Source: Vibrio sp. FE10
GTDB lineage: Bacteria; Pseudomonadota; Gammaproteobacteria; Enterobacterales; Vibrionaceae
NCBI RefSeq assembly: GCF_030297155.1
Contig: NZ_AP028067.1
Span: forward strand, 1,922,001 to 1,986,000
Reading direction: 5' to 3'
Length of the DNA stretch: 64,000 bases
The notes beneath the pieces were generated by a model that saw only the letters and a program-made list of their open reading frames with translations, ran no database searches and was not told where the DNA came from. A program made the position numbers and the translations under genes. Below, one piece after another: positions 54,524-64,000 of this stretch (position 1 is its first letter; each line of letters starts with the position of its first letter).

Positions 54524-56257
54524 TTATTTAAATTTTCTACGGAACCCTAACAGACCAAGTACAGTCAAACCTAACCAACCTAGGCTACCGCCTTGACGAT
54601 CAACTTTCTCTGTATCAGCACTACGAGTTTGGATATCGGCTTTACTTTTACCAGCGATAGGAATCAACTTAACAGCAACAACTTCTTCAACTGCATTAGA
54701 TGCTGCACCGCCACAATATGAGTTATGTGACGTTGTATCGTATGGTTGTGTTGTTCCACCAACGGTACACTTGATAGCTGTTGCTGAGATCACACCTGCA
54801 TCATTGATATCGGAAGCATCAATAATTCGGAACTTGTTGTTTTCTCCAGAAGCGTTGCCATCATTCGTTAGATCATCTAACCACCAAGCTTGGCCATTGA
54901 AGATATCTACACGACGCTCATCTTTCGATGAAGCAACATTATAAGGATAAATAAAGCCTCGGTGTCTACGCTCGCTACCGTCAACTTCACGAGTCGTTTC
55001 TGCATCGACTTGACCAACAAACTCGTTAAAGTTGTTCACCGCTTTCGCTTCACCACTCGAACCACCAAAGAAGATACCACCAGATAAGTATGTCGCAGTC
55101 GGGGTTGATGCCGAAGCATCAGTCACAACAAACATCTTGTTGCCTGCACTACCACTCTCTGGCACATAGCCATTACGCTTAGAATAACCAACAGCAAACA
55201 AGTTCTCGTTAATGTCGGTAGCCACAGAGTTACTGTATCTAGCATCATCACTTGAAGAACCTGACTTAACTTCAGCTCCAGACACAACCTTAGTCTCCCA
55301 GCTAGCGGAAGTAAGGTTCAAATCACTTCCAATGAATACACTAGCATTCATATCTTGCAGATCGCCATTACCATTTGCAGTGTTGAAACCCACACCATAA
55401 ATTTTGTTATTTTCTATAGTCAATGATCTCATACTTCCTTGTGCCAAATATTCTCCTTCCTTGACATCTCCGCTTCTTATCCAATCAATCTCCGTTGTTG
55501 TTGTTCCATCCCATATAGCAGCTTTGGAACTAAAAACGTCACCTTCATCATTAGTTTGATCTGTTGAAATACTACCAACGTTATAAGTAGTTGAGTTGTA
55601 GGTCAGGCTACCCCACGCTCTTGTTTCTGAATCATTATCATCGGGTTGACCCGCGGTTTCTATTGCGGTATTCCGTATATCTGTACCGTCTGATTTGACA
55701 CCTAAAGGTTGAGCATTTTCATCCAAAGCATTAATGACTGCATTGGTCGTAGTAAATTCGACTAGATCTTCGACAAATGCTTGAGCATTTAGATAGCTAA
55801 GATCTTCCTTCTCTTGGCGCCATGTAACCCAGCGCTTATCTGCCCAACTTTCGCAAGTTGAATACCTAAGTTCGCGGTTACAGTAATTTTCCAAGGTATC
55901 GTTGTCTTCGATGTAGCGGAATGAAGCATCCATAGCAAAAGGAACTTCTTCCCGGTAGCTAACTGCTTCAACGGTGTTACGTGTCTCTCCTGCGAGCTTA
56001 AACGTACTATCCGCACAGTTAGTTGCATTAGAATCAAAGCAACCTAGAAGTAACTCATCATCAGGTAACGCTGGCAATACTGCGTTAACGTTGACAGCTT
56101 TACCTGGCTGAATCGCAACACCAAATATTTCAGATATTTCAGGCTCATCGGCAAAAGAAGGCGTTACTTCAACTACCTTATAAAGCGCAGCATTCGCATT
56201 AGTTGCAGCAAAAACTAATGCTGCAACTGTTGTTAGTTTAAATTTAGTACAAGTCAT
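54524..56257 (-). CDS. DUF3466 protein with GlyGly-CTERM sorting tail
   Basis: This 577-aa secreted protein has signal peptide 1-23 (ends A-N-A-A-L). The mature part is rich in N, D, S and T with repeated segments such as N-D-A-G-V-I-S, E-F-V-G-Q, N-L-F-A-V-G-Y and I-Y-G-V-G, as in repeat-built DUF3466 beta domains. The C-terminus G-G-S-L-G-W-L-G-L-T-V-L-G-L-L-G-F-R-R-K-F-K is the GlyGly-CTERM signal: a Gly-rich motif, a helix and basic residues, cut by rhombosortase. The function is unknown; it is probably surface-exposed. It lies upstream of rmf, after uup. Confidence 0.85.
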   Translation of the reverse strand: MTCTKFKLTTVAALVFAATNANAALYKVVEVTPSFADEPEISEIFGVAIQPGKAVNVNAVLPALPDDELLLGCFDSNATNCADSTFKLAGETRNTVEAVSYREEVPFAMDASFRYIEDNDTLENYCNRELRYSTCESWADKRWVTWRQEKEDLSYLNAQAFVEDLVEFTTTNAVINALDENAQPLGVKSDGTDIRNTAIETAGQPDDNDSETRAWGSLTYNSTTYNVGSISTDQTNDEGDVFSSKAAIWDGTTTTEIDWIRSGDVKEGEYLAQGSMRSLTIENNKIYGVGFNTANGNGDLQDMNASVFIGSDLNLTSASWETKVVSGAEVKSGSSSDDARYSNSVATDINENLFAVGYSKRNGYVPESGSAGNKMFVVTDASASTPTATYLSGGIFFGGSSGEAKAVNNFNEFVGQVDAETTREVDGSERRHRGFIYPYNVASSKDERRVDIFNGQAWWLDDLTNDGNASGENNKFRIIDASDINDAGVISATAIKCTVGGTTQPYDTTSHNSYCGGAASNAVEEVVAVKLIPIAGKSKADIQTRSADTEKVDRQGGSLGWLGLTVLGLLGFRRKFK

Positions 56258-56266
56258 TATTACTTC

Positions 56267-58183
56267 TTAACTTTCCTGTTGTAGTGCCTCGAGCTCTTCC
56301 CAGCGCTCAAAAGCAACTTCAAGCTCCTGCTCCACTGCAGATAGCTTATCTAAAACTGGTTGTGTCTGCTCTACAGATTTTGAGAAGAAGTCTGGATCAT
56401 TAACTTCTTGCTGCAGAGTTTCAATCTCGGTTTCCAATTCTTCCAAACGCAAAGGTAACGTTTCTAATTCTCGTTGTAGCTTATACGATAACTTCTTAGG
56501 TTTAGCTTTAACTGGCGCAGTTTTGGGAGTTTCCTCAACAACTTTCTCCGCCTTTGCTGGCTTTTCAGCCTGACGATACTCCAGCGCTTGTGCTCTTTGT
56601 TTCTGAGCATCGTGGTAACCACCAACAAACTCTTCAACTACACCGTTACCTTCAAATATCCAACTCGTCATTACCGTGTTATCTACGAACTGACGATCGT
56701 GGCTCACGAGAAGCAACGTACCCTCATAGTTGGCAAGCAAATCTTCTAAAAGTTCCAATGTTTCGATATCTAAATCATTGGTAGGCTCATCGAGAATCAA
56801 CAAGTTATTCGATTTAAGGAAAATACGAGCTAATAATAAGCGGTTTTTCTCGCCACCAGATAGCGCTTTAACAGGCGTACGAGCACGTTTAGGAGAGAAC
56901 AAGAAATCTTGTAAGTAGCTTAGTGCATGACGCTCACGTCCGCCTACTGTCACTTCTTGCTTACCATCAGCCAGGTTATCAATCACCGACTTCTCAGGGT
57001 CTAGAATTTCTCGGTATTGGTCGAAGTAAGCCACTTCAAGCTTAGTACCACAATGCAAACGACCGGAATCAGGTTTAAGTTGATCAAGAAGCAGTTTAAG
57101 AACCGTACTCTTACCACAGCCATTTGGCCCGATAAGTGCGATACGGTCGCCGCGCATGATGTTGAAGCTAAAGTCTGTAACAATCTCTTTGCCTTCAAAT
57201 GCAAAGTTAAGGTTCTCAGCTTCAAATACGATTTTACCTGAACGTGCAGACGTATCGATTTGGATGTTTGCTTTACCCTGTACTTCACGACGATCTTGAC
57301 GCTCTTCACGAAGCTTTTTAAGAGCACGAACACGTCCTTCATTACGCGTACGACGCGCTTTGATGCCTTGACGAATCCAAACTTCTTCTTGCGCTAGCTT
57401 TTTGTCAAATTCAGCGTTTTGCATCTCTTCAACACGTAATGCTTCTTCTTTCTCTAGCAAGTAGTTGTCGTAGTCACCAGGGAAAGAACTTAGCTTGCCA
57501 CGGTCAAGGTCGACAATGCGTGTTGCCATTGATTTGATGAAAGCACGGTCATGCGAGATAAAGATGATTGAACCGCGGAAATCTTTTAAGAAAGCTTCTA
57601 ACCATTCGATCGTAGCTACGTCCAAGTGGTTGGTAGGCTCATCAAGCAGTAATACGTCAGGGTCGCATACAAGCGCACGTGCAAGTGCTGCTTTACGTTG
57701 CCAACCACCAGACAGTTCCGTCAGTTTGGTATTGGCTGTTAGTTTAAGAGCAGCAAGAACATTACTTACGCGATCTTCAAAACGCCAAGCATTGGCATGA
57801 TCCAATTTTTCTTGAACGCGAGTAAGACGGTTTAAATTCTTTTCGCTAGGATCTTCTGCAATAACATCAAGTAAGTTGTGGTATTCCTTAAGCAACTCAC
57901 CTATCTCAGCTAAACCACCAGATACGTATTCGTAAACAGAGCCTTGCTCATTACGCGGTGGATCTTGCTCTAGACGAGATACAACCACATCTTGTGTGAT
58001 CTGCATCTTGCCGTCATCCATGATGATGTTGCCAGACAAAATCTTCATCAACGTTGATTTGCCTGCACCATTACGGCCAACCAAACACACACGTTCGTTT
58101 TCTTGTAGTGCGAAATCCGCACCATCTAATAATGGGTGATCGCCAAACGCTAATTGCCCATTATGAATTGTAAGTAATGCCAT
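56267..58183 (-). CDS. uup: ABC-F family ATPase Uup
   Basis: This 638-aa soluble tandem ABC protein has ABC1 G-R-N-G-A-G-K-S-T / L-S-G-G-W-Q-R-K-A / L-L-L-D-E-P-T-N-H-L-D and ABC2 G-P-N-G-C-G-K-S-T / L-S-G-G-E-K-N-R-L / L-I-L-D-E-P-T-N-D-L-D. A Lys/Pro-rich linker and C-terminal coiled coil (about 560-638) mark it as Uup. It acts in replication/recombination intermediates and ribosome function in E. coli. Its start overlaps the glutaredoxin-like gene by 23 bp. Confidence 0.96.
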   Translation of the reverse strand: MALLTIHNGQLAFGDHPLLDGADFALQENERVCLVGRNGAGKSTLMKILSGNIIMDDGKMQITQDVVVSRLEQDPPRNEQGSVYEYVSGGLAEIGELLKEYHNLLDVIAEDPSEKNLNRLTRVQEKLDHANAWRFEDRVSNVLAALKLTANTKLTELSGGWQRKAALARALVCDPDVLLLDEPTNHLDVATIEWLEAFLKDFRGSIIFISHDRAFIKSMATRIVDLDRGKLSSFPGDYDNYLLEKEEALRVEEMQNAEFDKKLAQEEVWIRQGIKARRTRNEGRVRALKKLREERQDRREVQGKANIQIDTSARSGKIVFEAENLNFAFEGKEIVTDFSFNIMRGDRIALIGPNGCGKSTVLKLLLDQLKPDSGRLHCGTKLEVAYFDQYREILDPEKSVIDNLADGKQEVTVGGRERHALSYLQDFLFSPKRARTPVKALSGGEKNRLLLARIFLKSNNLLILDEPTNDLDIETLELLEDLLANYEGTLLLVSHDRQFVDNTVMTSWIFEGNGVVEEFVGGYHDAQKQRAQALEYRQAEKPAKAEKVVEETPKTAPVKAKPKKLSYKLQRELETLPLRLEELETEIETLQQEVNDPDFFSKSVEQTQPVLDKLSAVEQELEVAFERWEELEALQQES

Positions 58184-58421
58184 TCTTCTTTAACCAATCG
58201 TTAAGTTCTAACAAGCCAAATGGCCAGTTAAGCTCTGAGTGTTGAGACAAGTCAGAGCTTTCAAATTTGAGCACCGGAATAGTGACCCCGTAACGGGAAA
58301 AGAGCTCATCATCCAATGCGATATCCACCACATTGATCTGATGACTTATATTCAGCTGTTCCGTGAGTTTGAATGCCATCTCACATAGATGGCACCCTTC
58401 TGTACTGTAGAGAGTCAGCAC
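58161..58421 (-). CDS. Glutaredoxin-like (DUF836) protein
   Basis: This 86-aa thioredoxin-fold protein has an active-site-like C-H-L-C motif near residues 10-13 (T-E-G-C-H-L-C-E-M) and cis-Pro region T-I-P-V-L-K. The substrate is unknown. GTG start. It overlaps uup by 23 bp and follows rlmKL by 25 bp, so the three form one unit. Confidence 0.88.
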   Translation of the reverse strand: MLTLYSTEGCHLCEMAFKLTEQLNISHQINVVDIALDDELFSRYGVTIPVLKFESSDLSQHSELNWPFGLLELNDWLKKNGITYNS

Positions 58422-58446
58422 TATATATCCTTATACAATCTCTTAA

Positions 58447-60567
58447 TTACTTATGAGTAATCAACCAGCAGTTATGAATGTGCTTGTTACGAGAGAAATC
58501 CAGAGGCAATGTCTTAGACGAGATATTCTGAGCTTTAAGCCCCAGCTCTTCTAGACCTTCCATATCCATCTTGAAATGACGCTTGTTGTTAGAGAACACA
58601 ATCGTGCCTTCTTCTCTTAGAAGACGCTTTAAGTCTTCCATCAATTGGATGTGATCACGCTGAACATCAAAAGATTGATCCATACGCTTAGAGTTTGAGA
58701 ACGTCGGCGGATCAATAAAGATCAAATCGTAAGATCCTTGCTCTTTCGCCAACCATTGTAAGCAGTCAGCTTGAACGAATTGGTGTTGACGACCAACACG
58801 GCCATTCAGATCCATGTTCTCTTTTGCCCACTCAAGGTACGTGTTTGACATATCTACAGTCGTTGTAGAGCGAGCGCCACCTACTGCAGCATGAACAGAA
58901 GCGCTGCCTGTGTAAGCAAACAGGTTCAAGAAGTCTTTACCACCAGCCATCTCACCAATACGACGACGAGTGATCTTATGATCTAAGAACAAGCCTGTAT
59001 CTAGATAGTCATGAAGGTTAACAATTAACTTAACGCCGTATTCGTTTACTTCTAGGTTAGAAGAGTCTTGAGCCATCTTCTGGTATTGAGAACGACCCTT
59101 CTGCTTCTGACGAACCTTAAGCACGACGTTGTTTGCTTCAACGCCAGTCACTTGAATAGAAGCACGGATGATATCGGTTAAACGACGCTTAGCTTTGTCT
59201 TCCGGCACATCTTTAGGTGCTGCGTATTCTTGAATCACAAGGTGACCCGGGTATACGTCAATCGCTACATTGTATTCTGGTAAGTCAGCATCGTAGATAC
59301 GGTAGCAATCTAGTTGCTCTTTCTTAGCCCACTTACCGATCTTGCCGATGTTCTTTTTAAGACGGTTCGCGAAATCAGGAGCAATGAGCTGTTCTTGCTC
59401 ACCAGTTGGACGCTCAGACATAGGGCGGTCTGAAATTGAGTAGTTCTTTTGGTGACACGGTAATGCACCGTTGTTCAGTTTGAATTGTTTGTCTGCACGC
59501 ATACGCAAGCAGCTAAGTAATTCATCAGAACTTGAGAAGATAGAAGCGTTGCAACCGCCAAACTCAGCTTTCAGTTGGGCACCAAATGCTGTGTACAGTG
59601 CAATCAAGCCAGGCTCTGTACCTAAACGCTCACCATAAGGAGGGTTTGACACAATCACACCATCATTGAACTCTGCAGGGCGTTTAAGCTTTGCTGCATC
59701 ACCTACTTCGAATTCAATCAACTCTTCAACGCCAGCACGACGTGCATTGTCACGCGCCGTTTTGATCATTCGCTCGTCATTGTCATAACCGAAGAACTTA
59801 CATTCTACTTTCTTAACGCCACGACGGCCTTGAACGTTCGCTTCTGCTTTCACTTCAGCCCAAAGCTCTGGTTCGAAATCTTCTAGTGATTCAAAACACC
59901 ATTTCTGACGTTTCACACCAGGTGCCATATTTGCAGCCATCATCGCCGCTTCAATTACTAACGTACCTGAACCACACATAGGATCTAGGAAAGGTTTCGT
60001 TGCATCCCAGCCACTACGAAGAAGAATCGCTGCAGCAAGAGTTTCACGCAATGGTGCGCGACCGGATTCTGGACGGTAGCCACGTTGATGAAGGCCACTG
60101 CCTACCATATCCACACCAAGAATCGCCTTGTCGCGGTGCAGACGAACGTGAATACGAATATCTGGATTTTCTTTGCTGATAGATGGACGTGGTAAAGACT
60201 TCTTCTCAAAGCAATCTACAACGGCATCTTTTACTTTCATCGCACCGTATTGGCTATTACGGATTTCGTTGTTCGTACCATTGAAATCAACAACGAAACG
60301 CTTAGTGCTATGGAATTGATTTACCCAGTTAACCGCTGTGGTAGATAGGTAAAGATCCATGTCGTCCATACAAGTGAATTCTGAAAGGACACGTACAAAT
60401 CGAGAAGCCAAACGGCTCCACAAACAACAACGATAAATTTGCTCATTGGTGGCTTTGAATTTAACACCTGCTTGAACAGGTTTTGCGTTTGTAATCCCTA
60501 GTTGGGTTAGTTCTTCAACTAATAAATTCTCAAGGCCATTTGAGGTAACCGCTAGATATTGATTCAT
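58447..60567 (-). CDS. rlmL: 23S rRNA G2445/G2069 methyltransferase RlmKL
   Basis: This 706-aa fusion enzyme has an N-terminal THUMP region (about 1-160), an RlmL m2G2445 domain with [11 protein letters not shown] and catalytic N-P-P-Y-G-E-R, and a C-terminal RlmK m7G2069 domain with [10 protein letters not shown] and D-P-P-T-F-S-N. Both activities use SAM. The two-domain form is standard in gammaproteobacteria. Confidence 0.96.
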   Translation of the reverse strand: MNQYLAVTSNGLENLLVEELTQLGITNAKPVQAGVKFKATNEQIYRCCLWSRLASRFVRVLSEFTCMDDMDLYLSTTAVNWVNQFHSTKRFVVDFNGTNNEIRNSQYGAMKVKDAVVDCFEKKSLPRPSISKENPDIRIHVRLHRDKAILGVDMVGSGLHQRGYRPESGRAPLRETLAAAILLRSGWDATKPFLDPMCGSGTLVIEAAMMAANMAPGVKRQKWCFESLEDFEPELWAEVKAEANVQGRRGVKKVECKFFGYDNDERMIKTARDNARRAGVEELIEFEVGDAAKLKRPAEFNDGVIVSNPPYGERLGTEPGLIALYTAFGAQLKAEFGGCNASIFSSSDELLSCLRMRADKQFKLNNGALPCHQKNYSISDRPMSERPTGEQEQLIAPDFANRLKKNIGKIGKWAKKEQLDCYRIYDADLPEYNVAIDVYPGHLVIQEYAAPKDVPEDKAKRRLTDIIRASIQVTGVEANNVVLKVRQKQKGRSQYQKMAQDSSNLEVNEYGVKLIVNLHDYLDTGLFLDHKITRRRIGEMAGGKDFLNLFAYTGSASVHAAVGGARSTTTVDMSNTYLEWAKENMDLNGRVGRQHQFVQADCLQWLAKEQGSYDLIFIDPPTFSNSKRMDQSFDVQRDHIQLMEDLKRLLREEGTIVFSNNKRHFKMDMEGLEELGLKAQNISSKTLPLDFSRNKHIHNCWLITHK

Positions 60568-61103
60568 AGTGTTCTTTTATTGATAAAAATGAGCTCGATT
60601 ATACCTGAATTTGCTACTAGAGCATCACACTAAACTCGTCTTTTCATTGAATCTTTCGACTAACTGCTTAGCAAATGCTCAGTCATGAAGCGATCGCTTA
60701 CTCGCATCCCCTTACAACACAACAACTCTCAATCTCACAGAAATAACACTCATCGATAGGCTTAAATCATTAAGTGCATTTATATTCACCCTTAATTTGG
60801 TATATACCAGAGGTAAATTTAAGTTGAAACTTAGCAACAAAAGACCCCAAACAGGGAATAAACAGAGGAAATCCGTTATCGATAGTGTGAGAATCGGTCG
60901 AAATTGAGGTTAAAAAAGATACGTTTTTTACAAATTAAATAGGTGAACAACGTCATTCAAATGAATGAACTACGTCGTATTTATTGAGATAGACTTTTTT
61001 AGGCACAAAAAAATCGGCTATTAAGCCGATTATGGGGAAGGTATTACAGGTTTATTCGTAGCGATACTTGAGTGAAGTGATGCTCTAGGTTAGAGATTAA
61101 AGG
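60568..61103. other. Long intergenic region upstream of rlmKL with a palindrome
   Basis: This 536-bp non-coding stretch includes the perfect palindrome TGGTATATACCA at 60798-60809 (inside TTTGGTATATACCAGA), of the GntR-operator style, 230 bp upstream of rlmKL. The right end holds the zapC terminator. No gene or RNA is recognised. Confidence 0.4.
61005..61031 (-). terminator. Intrinsic terminator of zapC
   Basis: The stem AATCGGCT-atta-AGCCGATT is followed on the minus strand by seven Ts. Confidence 0.9.
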
Positions 61104-61652
61104 CTAACCCACCATCGCAATATGCGTTTGATGAAGGATGGCATTTGCGTCAGTCATTCTATCGTGCATGACTTTAATCGAGTCTCCAAAGCGTAACCCT
61201 TTTGAAGGCGTTAGCAGGAACTCTTCTAGGTCTACAAATGCACATAAGCTCGCACACTCTCCTACTTCTAATACAATGAAGTAACCAAGACTATGCTCGT
61301 TATTCATTTGTACAATATCCCCTTCTTGAGGATATTCATGGCCAGCGCCTTGTGAGTCGAAGAACCAGCTTTTAGGCTGTACAGGCTTATGGAAACGCTT
61401 TGCAGCAACACAATAAAGTGCAAGCTCTGCTTGTCGTGGCTCAGACAGTTCTAAGCCTGAAATTTGTTCTTTGAAGGTTTGGTAGGAAGATGCATCATCA
61501 ACAGTGAATTCATTATCTTTAAAAGCGCAATCCACCAGCTTATTGCGGACCAGATTCGTTTTAAAAATCATATCCTCTCCGAGGTTTAGCATCAATGAAC
61601 ATTGCTGCTCATCGTAATACCAACTCCATGTATCGCTAGGTTTAAGCATCAT
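61104..61652 (-). CDS. zapC: Cell division protein ZapC
   Basis: This 182-aa cytoplasmic protein is similar to E. coli ZapC along its length: K-P-S-D-T-W-S-W-Y-Y-D-E near the start, P-K-S-W-F-F, and G-D-S-I-K-V-M-H-D-R near the end. ZapC binds FtsZ and promotes filament bundling at the Z ring. The start is one of two adjacent ATGs (61652/61649). It follows pyrD in the same direction, as in E. coli. Confidence 0.94.
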   Translation of the reverse strand: MMLKPSDTWSWYYDEQQCSLMLNLGEDMIFKTNLVRNKLVDCAFKDNEFTVDDASSYQTFKEQISGLELSEPRQAELALYCVAAKRFHKPVQPKSWFFDSQGAGHEYPQEGDIVQMNNEHSLGYFIVLEVGECASLCAFVDLEEFLLTPSKGLRFGDSIKVMHDRMTDANAILHQTHIAMVG

Positions 61653-61733
61653 TTCGTCTCACACTGTTGAACCATTCCATTAGGTAAAACGCAAAATTAC
61701 CTTCAATTACAGTAATTTTACTGCGCGATAGAC

Positions 61734-61763
61734 AAAAAAAAAGAGGAAATGAATTCCTCTTTC
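61734..61763 (-). terminator. Intrinsic terminator of pyrD
   Basis: The stem AAAGAGGAA-atgaa-TTCCTCTTT is followed on the minus strand by a run of Ts then GTC. Confidence 0.88.
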
Positions 61764-61846
61764 TTATTGCTTTTCTCTACAACTCAGTGAGTTACAGTGT
61801 CTCTTTTATCAAGACGATGCCGGATCATAGCTCAAGCTTTTACGAA

Positions 61847-62857
61847 CTACAGGTTTTTAACGATGTCACGAACAAGGCCTGGACCTTTGTAGATGAAACC
61901 AGAGTATACTTGTACAAGCTTAGCGCCTGCCATCATTTTCTCTTTTGCAGCAACGTAAGAGTCAACGCCACCTACCCCGATGATCGGCAGTTGGTCACCC
62001 AGCTCTTCGTGAAGTTTACGAACAACTTCAGTACTGCGAGATTGAACTGGACGCCCGCTTAGGCCACCCGCTTCGTCGCAATGCTTCATGCCTTCAACGA
62101 TACTGCGATCCAATGTCGTGTTGGTTGCGATCACACCGTCGATCTTATTTTTGATCAATGATTCGCAAATCTGGCTGATTTCGTCATCGCTTAGATCCGG
62201 AGCGATCTTAAGAGCAAGCGGGACATATTTGCCATGCTTCGCTTCTAATTCAGATTGCTTGGTTTTTAGTTCAGACAACAGATCATCAAGTGCTTCGCCA
62301 TATTGTAGTGAACGAAGTCCTGGAGTATTTGGTGAAGAGATATTTACCGCAATGTAACCTGCGTATTGGTATACCTTCTCCATACAGATAATGTAATCTT
62401 CTGCGCCCTTTTCAATTGGCGTGTCTTTGTTCTTACCAATATTGATACCTAAGATGCCGTCATAGTTCGACTTCTTAACATTCTCAATTAGGTTATCTAC
62501 GCCTAGGTTGTTAAAACCCATGCGGTTGATAATACCTTCGGCTTCAACAAGACGGAACAAACGTGGTTTGTCATTACCTGCTTGTGGACGAGGAGTCACA
62601 GTCCCTACTTCTACAAAACCAAAACCCATTGCGCCAAATGCATCAATACATTCGCCGTTTTTGTCTAGGCCGGCAGCAAGGCCAACTGGGTTTTTAAAAG
62701 TAAGACCCATGCACTCTACAGGTCGGTGAGGTAATTGTTGGCGATACAAAAGATCAATAGGTGTGCCGGTGAAGCGTTTGAAATTTTGAATTGCAAGATC
62801 ATGAGCCTTTTCGGCATCAAGTTGGAAAAAGCCAGTTCTGGCTAGACGGTAAAGCAT
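61847..62857 (-). CDS. pyrD: Dihydroorotate dehydrogenase (quinone), class 2
   Basis: This 336-aa membrane-associated FMN enzyme performs the fourth step of pyrimidine synthesis, feeding electrons to quinone. An N-terminal amphipathic region ([11 protein letters not shown]) is followed by the class 2 barrel: [13 protein letters not shown], the catalytic Ser in [11 protein letters not shown] and I-G-V-G-G-V-D-S. A PurR-like box lies 130 bp upstream. Confidence 0.97.
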   Translation of the reverse strand: MLYRLARTGFFQLDAEKAHDLAIQNFKRFTGTPIDLLYRQQLPHRPVECMGLTFKNPVGLAAGLDKNGECIDAFGAMGFGFVEVGTVTPRPQAGNDKPRLFRLVEAEGIINRMGFNNLGVDNLIENVKKSNYDGILGINIGKNKDTPIEKGAEDYIICMEKVYQYAGYIAVNISSPNTPGLRSLQYGEALDDLLSELKTKQSELEAKHGKYVPLALKIAPDLSDDEISQICESLIKNKIDGVIATNTTLDRSIVEGMKHCDEAGGLSGRPVQSRSTEVVRKLHEELGDQLPIIGVGGVDSYVAAKEKMMAGAKLVQVYSGFIYKGPGLVRDIVKNL

Positions 62858-62986
62858 TGTGCCTCCGATAGAAAAAAGCGCCGTGTAAACGGGGCGATAT
62901 TATTTACTTATTTACCCAACTATTCAATCTATTACTGTCTGTAAGGGTAAGATAATCGAGTTTGCTAACGAATGAGGTTTATTATT

Positions 62987-63002
62987 AAGCAAACGTTACC
63001 GT
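62987..63002 (-). promoter_or_regulatory. PurR-like box upstream of pyrD
   Basis: AAGCAAACGTTACCGT matches the PurR consensus ACGCAAACGTTTNCGT in 13 of 16 positions, with the core CAAACGTT intact. E. coli pyrD is a known PurR target. The rest of the 335-bp gap shows nothing else. Confidence 0.55.
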
Positions 63003-63139
63003 ATACTCCGACCGATCGCCCATTTGACTATCATTCGTGTAACCAACATCAATTAACTCGACCAATTAGAAGCTAAGTTGACTAACCATAAGTGGCTCAA
63101 TGAAATAATTGGACATGTCATTCACTATTCAGCCAAACG

Positions 63140-63165
63140 AAAAAGGCAGACCTAATGGCCTGCCC
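63140..63165 (-). terminator. Intrinsic terminator of the glutamate dehydrogenase gene
   Basis: The stem GGCAG-acc-TAATgg-c-CTGCC region (63145-63164) reads into TTTTTCG on the minus strand. Confidence 0.75.
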
Positions 63166-63192
63166 TTGTTTCTTTTCGTTTTTATCTAATCG

Positions 63193-64000
63193 CTAGTCTG
63201 TCGACATGCAGTTTAGATTCAATAGCATCAATTCACGTAGTGCTACTGAGAACTTAGCAAACTCATGAACCGAACCTACCTTAAATTCGTTCAAGATGCT
63301 TTCCCAACGATGTAGAGAAACCGAGTTGCTTTCCATCCAGTCATCAAGCGCTTTAATCACATCAATATCTGAAGCACAACCGCAGTTAAGTACTTGGCCA
63401 GTTAGCTGACGTTGCTGCCAATCCAGATCTTCTCTGAATGCCGCTCGTGCCAGTGCTTGCCAGTTGTTGTCTACCGCTTGGCCATTGATTTGCTTCAAGA
63501 ACCAGTGCAATGACAAGCGGTCACCAAGATTAAAGTAAAGCTTAGAAGCTTGTTGTACTGTTTTGCCTGTTTCACGAGCCACTGTAGATATATCCAGTGC
63601 TGAGTACAAGCTAGACAAACGTGCGACTGAATTGGCTAACTCAGCGCTTACGCCTTGGTCAATCCATAGCTGTGCCATTGCGTTATGCTCTTCTACTTCA
63701 GAAGCCACTAGGTTTTCATCCAGTTTCTCTGTGATAGTAAGAACATCGCCTTGGTAAAGTTCAATCAGAGCTTTCACTGACTGTTTACCAGTACGGTTTC
63801 TTAGTAACCAACGAGCCAAACGACGAAGTGTACGACGAACATGGTAGATCAATTCATATTGAGCTTCAGAACTTGAAACATTGTCCAGTTCACGGATGCT
63901 CTTCAGAACATGGCCAAGACCGTAGATTTCACGTGATGCCGCGTAAGCATTTGCAATATCAACGATATTTGCGCCCGTCTCTTCTTGCAGACGAGTAACG
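63193..64000 (-). CDS. gdhB: NAD-specific glutamate dehydrogenase, C-terminal part (continues past window end)
   Basis: The frame is open from the window edge (V-T-R-L-Q-E-E-T-G-A-N-I-V-D-I-A-N-A-Y) to the stop at 63193, covering about 268 residues. The all-helical sequence with L-G-D-R-L-S-L-H-W-F and W-Q-A-L-A-R-A-A-F-R-E-D-L-D matches the C-terminal domain of the large (about 1,600 aa) NAD-dependent glutamate dehydrogenase, which converts glutamate to 2-oxoglutarate and ammonia. The catalytic domain lies outside the window. Confidence 0.9.
   Translation of the reverse strand, partial: VTRLQEETGANIVDIANAYAASREIYGLGHVLKSIRELDNVSSSEAQYELIYHVRRTLRRLARWLLRNRTGKQSVKALIELYQGDVLTITEKLDENLVASEVEEHNAMAQLWIDQGVSAELANSVARLSSLYSALDISTVARETGKTVQQASKLYFNLGDRLSLHWFLKQINGQAVDNNWQALARAAFREDLDWQQRQLTGQVLNCGCASDIDVIKALDDWMESNSVSLHRWESILNEFKVGSVHEFAKFSVALRELMLLNLNCMSTD

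Noticed and set aside
1..64000. CRISPR arrays, rRNA and tRNA genes, integron attC arrays
   Set aside because: No regularly spaced repeats, tRNA-like cloverleaf or rRNA sequence was noticed on either strand.

Overview
The window looks like a stretch of chromosome 1 from a Vibrio, most likely of the Splendidus clade. This rests on gene content and gene order recognised by eye, with no database search. Supporting features are the order potABC-potD-potD, bax, ttcA, uspE, fnr, cco genes, then a FIST/hybrid-kinase pair, and the block matP, ycbZ, fabA, rmf, uup, rlmKL, zapC, pyrD, gdh. The matP gene and a consensus matS site place it in the Ter macrodomain, the replication terminus region.

Layout. 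0-8 kb: tail of a chemotaxis receptor, an MscS channel in an operon with a large membrane NTPase-like protein, the ABC-F factor ybiT, and a second receptor. 8.4-18.6 kb: a formate dehydrogenase locus. fdhD is divergent from DUF3305-DUF3306; then a poly-ferredoxin, a TorD-type chaperone, a Tat mini-protein, catalytic FdhA (Cys type), FdhB, FdhC and a small membrane protein follow, apparently from a sigma-54 promoter. 19-22 kb: amtB behind a sigma-54 promoter with NtrC-like sites, cobB, and a diguanylate cyclase. 22-27.3 kb: polyamine importer potABC with two binding proteins and hairpins between the cistrons. 27.7-31.4 kb: a membrane protein, bax, a periplasmic protein and ttcA.

31.5-40.6 kb: an oxygen-respiration block of uspE, fnr (with an FNR box at its own promoter), a TauE/SafE-like protein, ccoS, ccoI, ccoH and ccoPQON (cbb3 oxidase and assembly factors). 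40.8-44.2 kb: a small membrane protein and a FIST sensor translationally coupled to a hybrid histidine kinase, resembling the NO-sensing NosP/kinase pairs.

44.4-50.7 kb is the accessory region. It holds an apparently intact ISNCY-type insertion sequence abutting a truncated, nonsense-mutated relative, a decayed phage-type M15 endolysin on the minus strand, an orphan membrane protein, a DUF2971 protein, an HDOD-like protein and a free-standing TolA-III-like secreted protein. From 50.7 kb the core returns: DUF3634, matP, ycbZ, fabA (with FadR- and FabR-like operators), rmf, a GlyGly-CTERM DUF3466 protein, uup, a glutaredoxin-like gene, rlmKL, zapC, pyrD (with a PurR-like box) and the 3' end of the NAD-glutamate dehydrogenase gene.

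The best candidates for undescribed biology are the MscS/degenerate-P-loop membrane NTPase operon at 0.6-3.8 kb, the mutually exclusive hairpins in the leader of the formate dehydrogenase operon, and the free-standing TolA-III-like protein.
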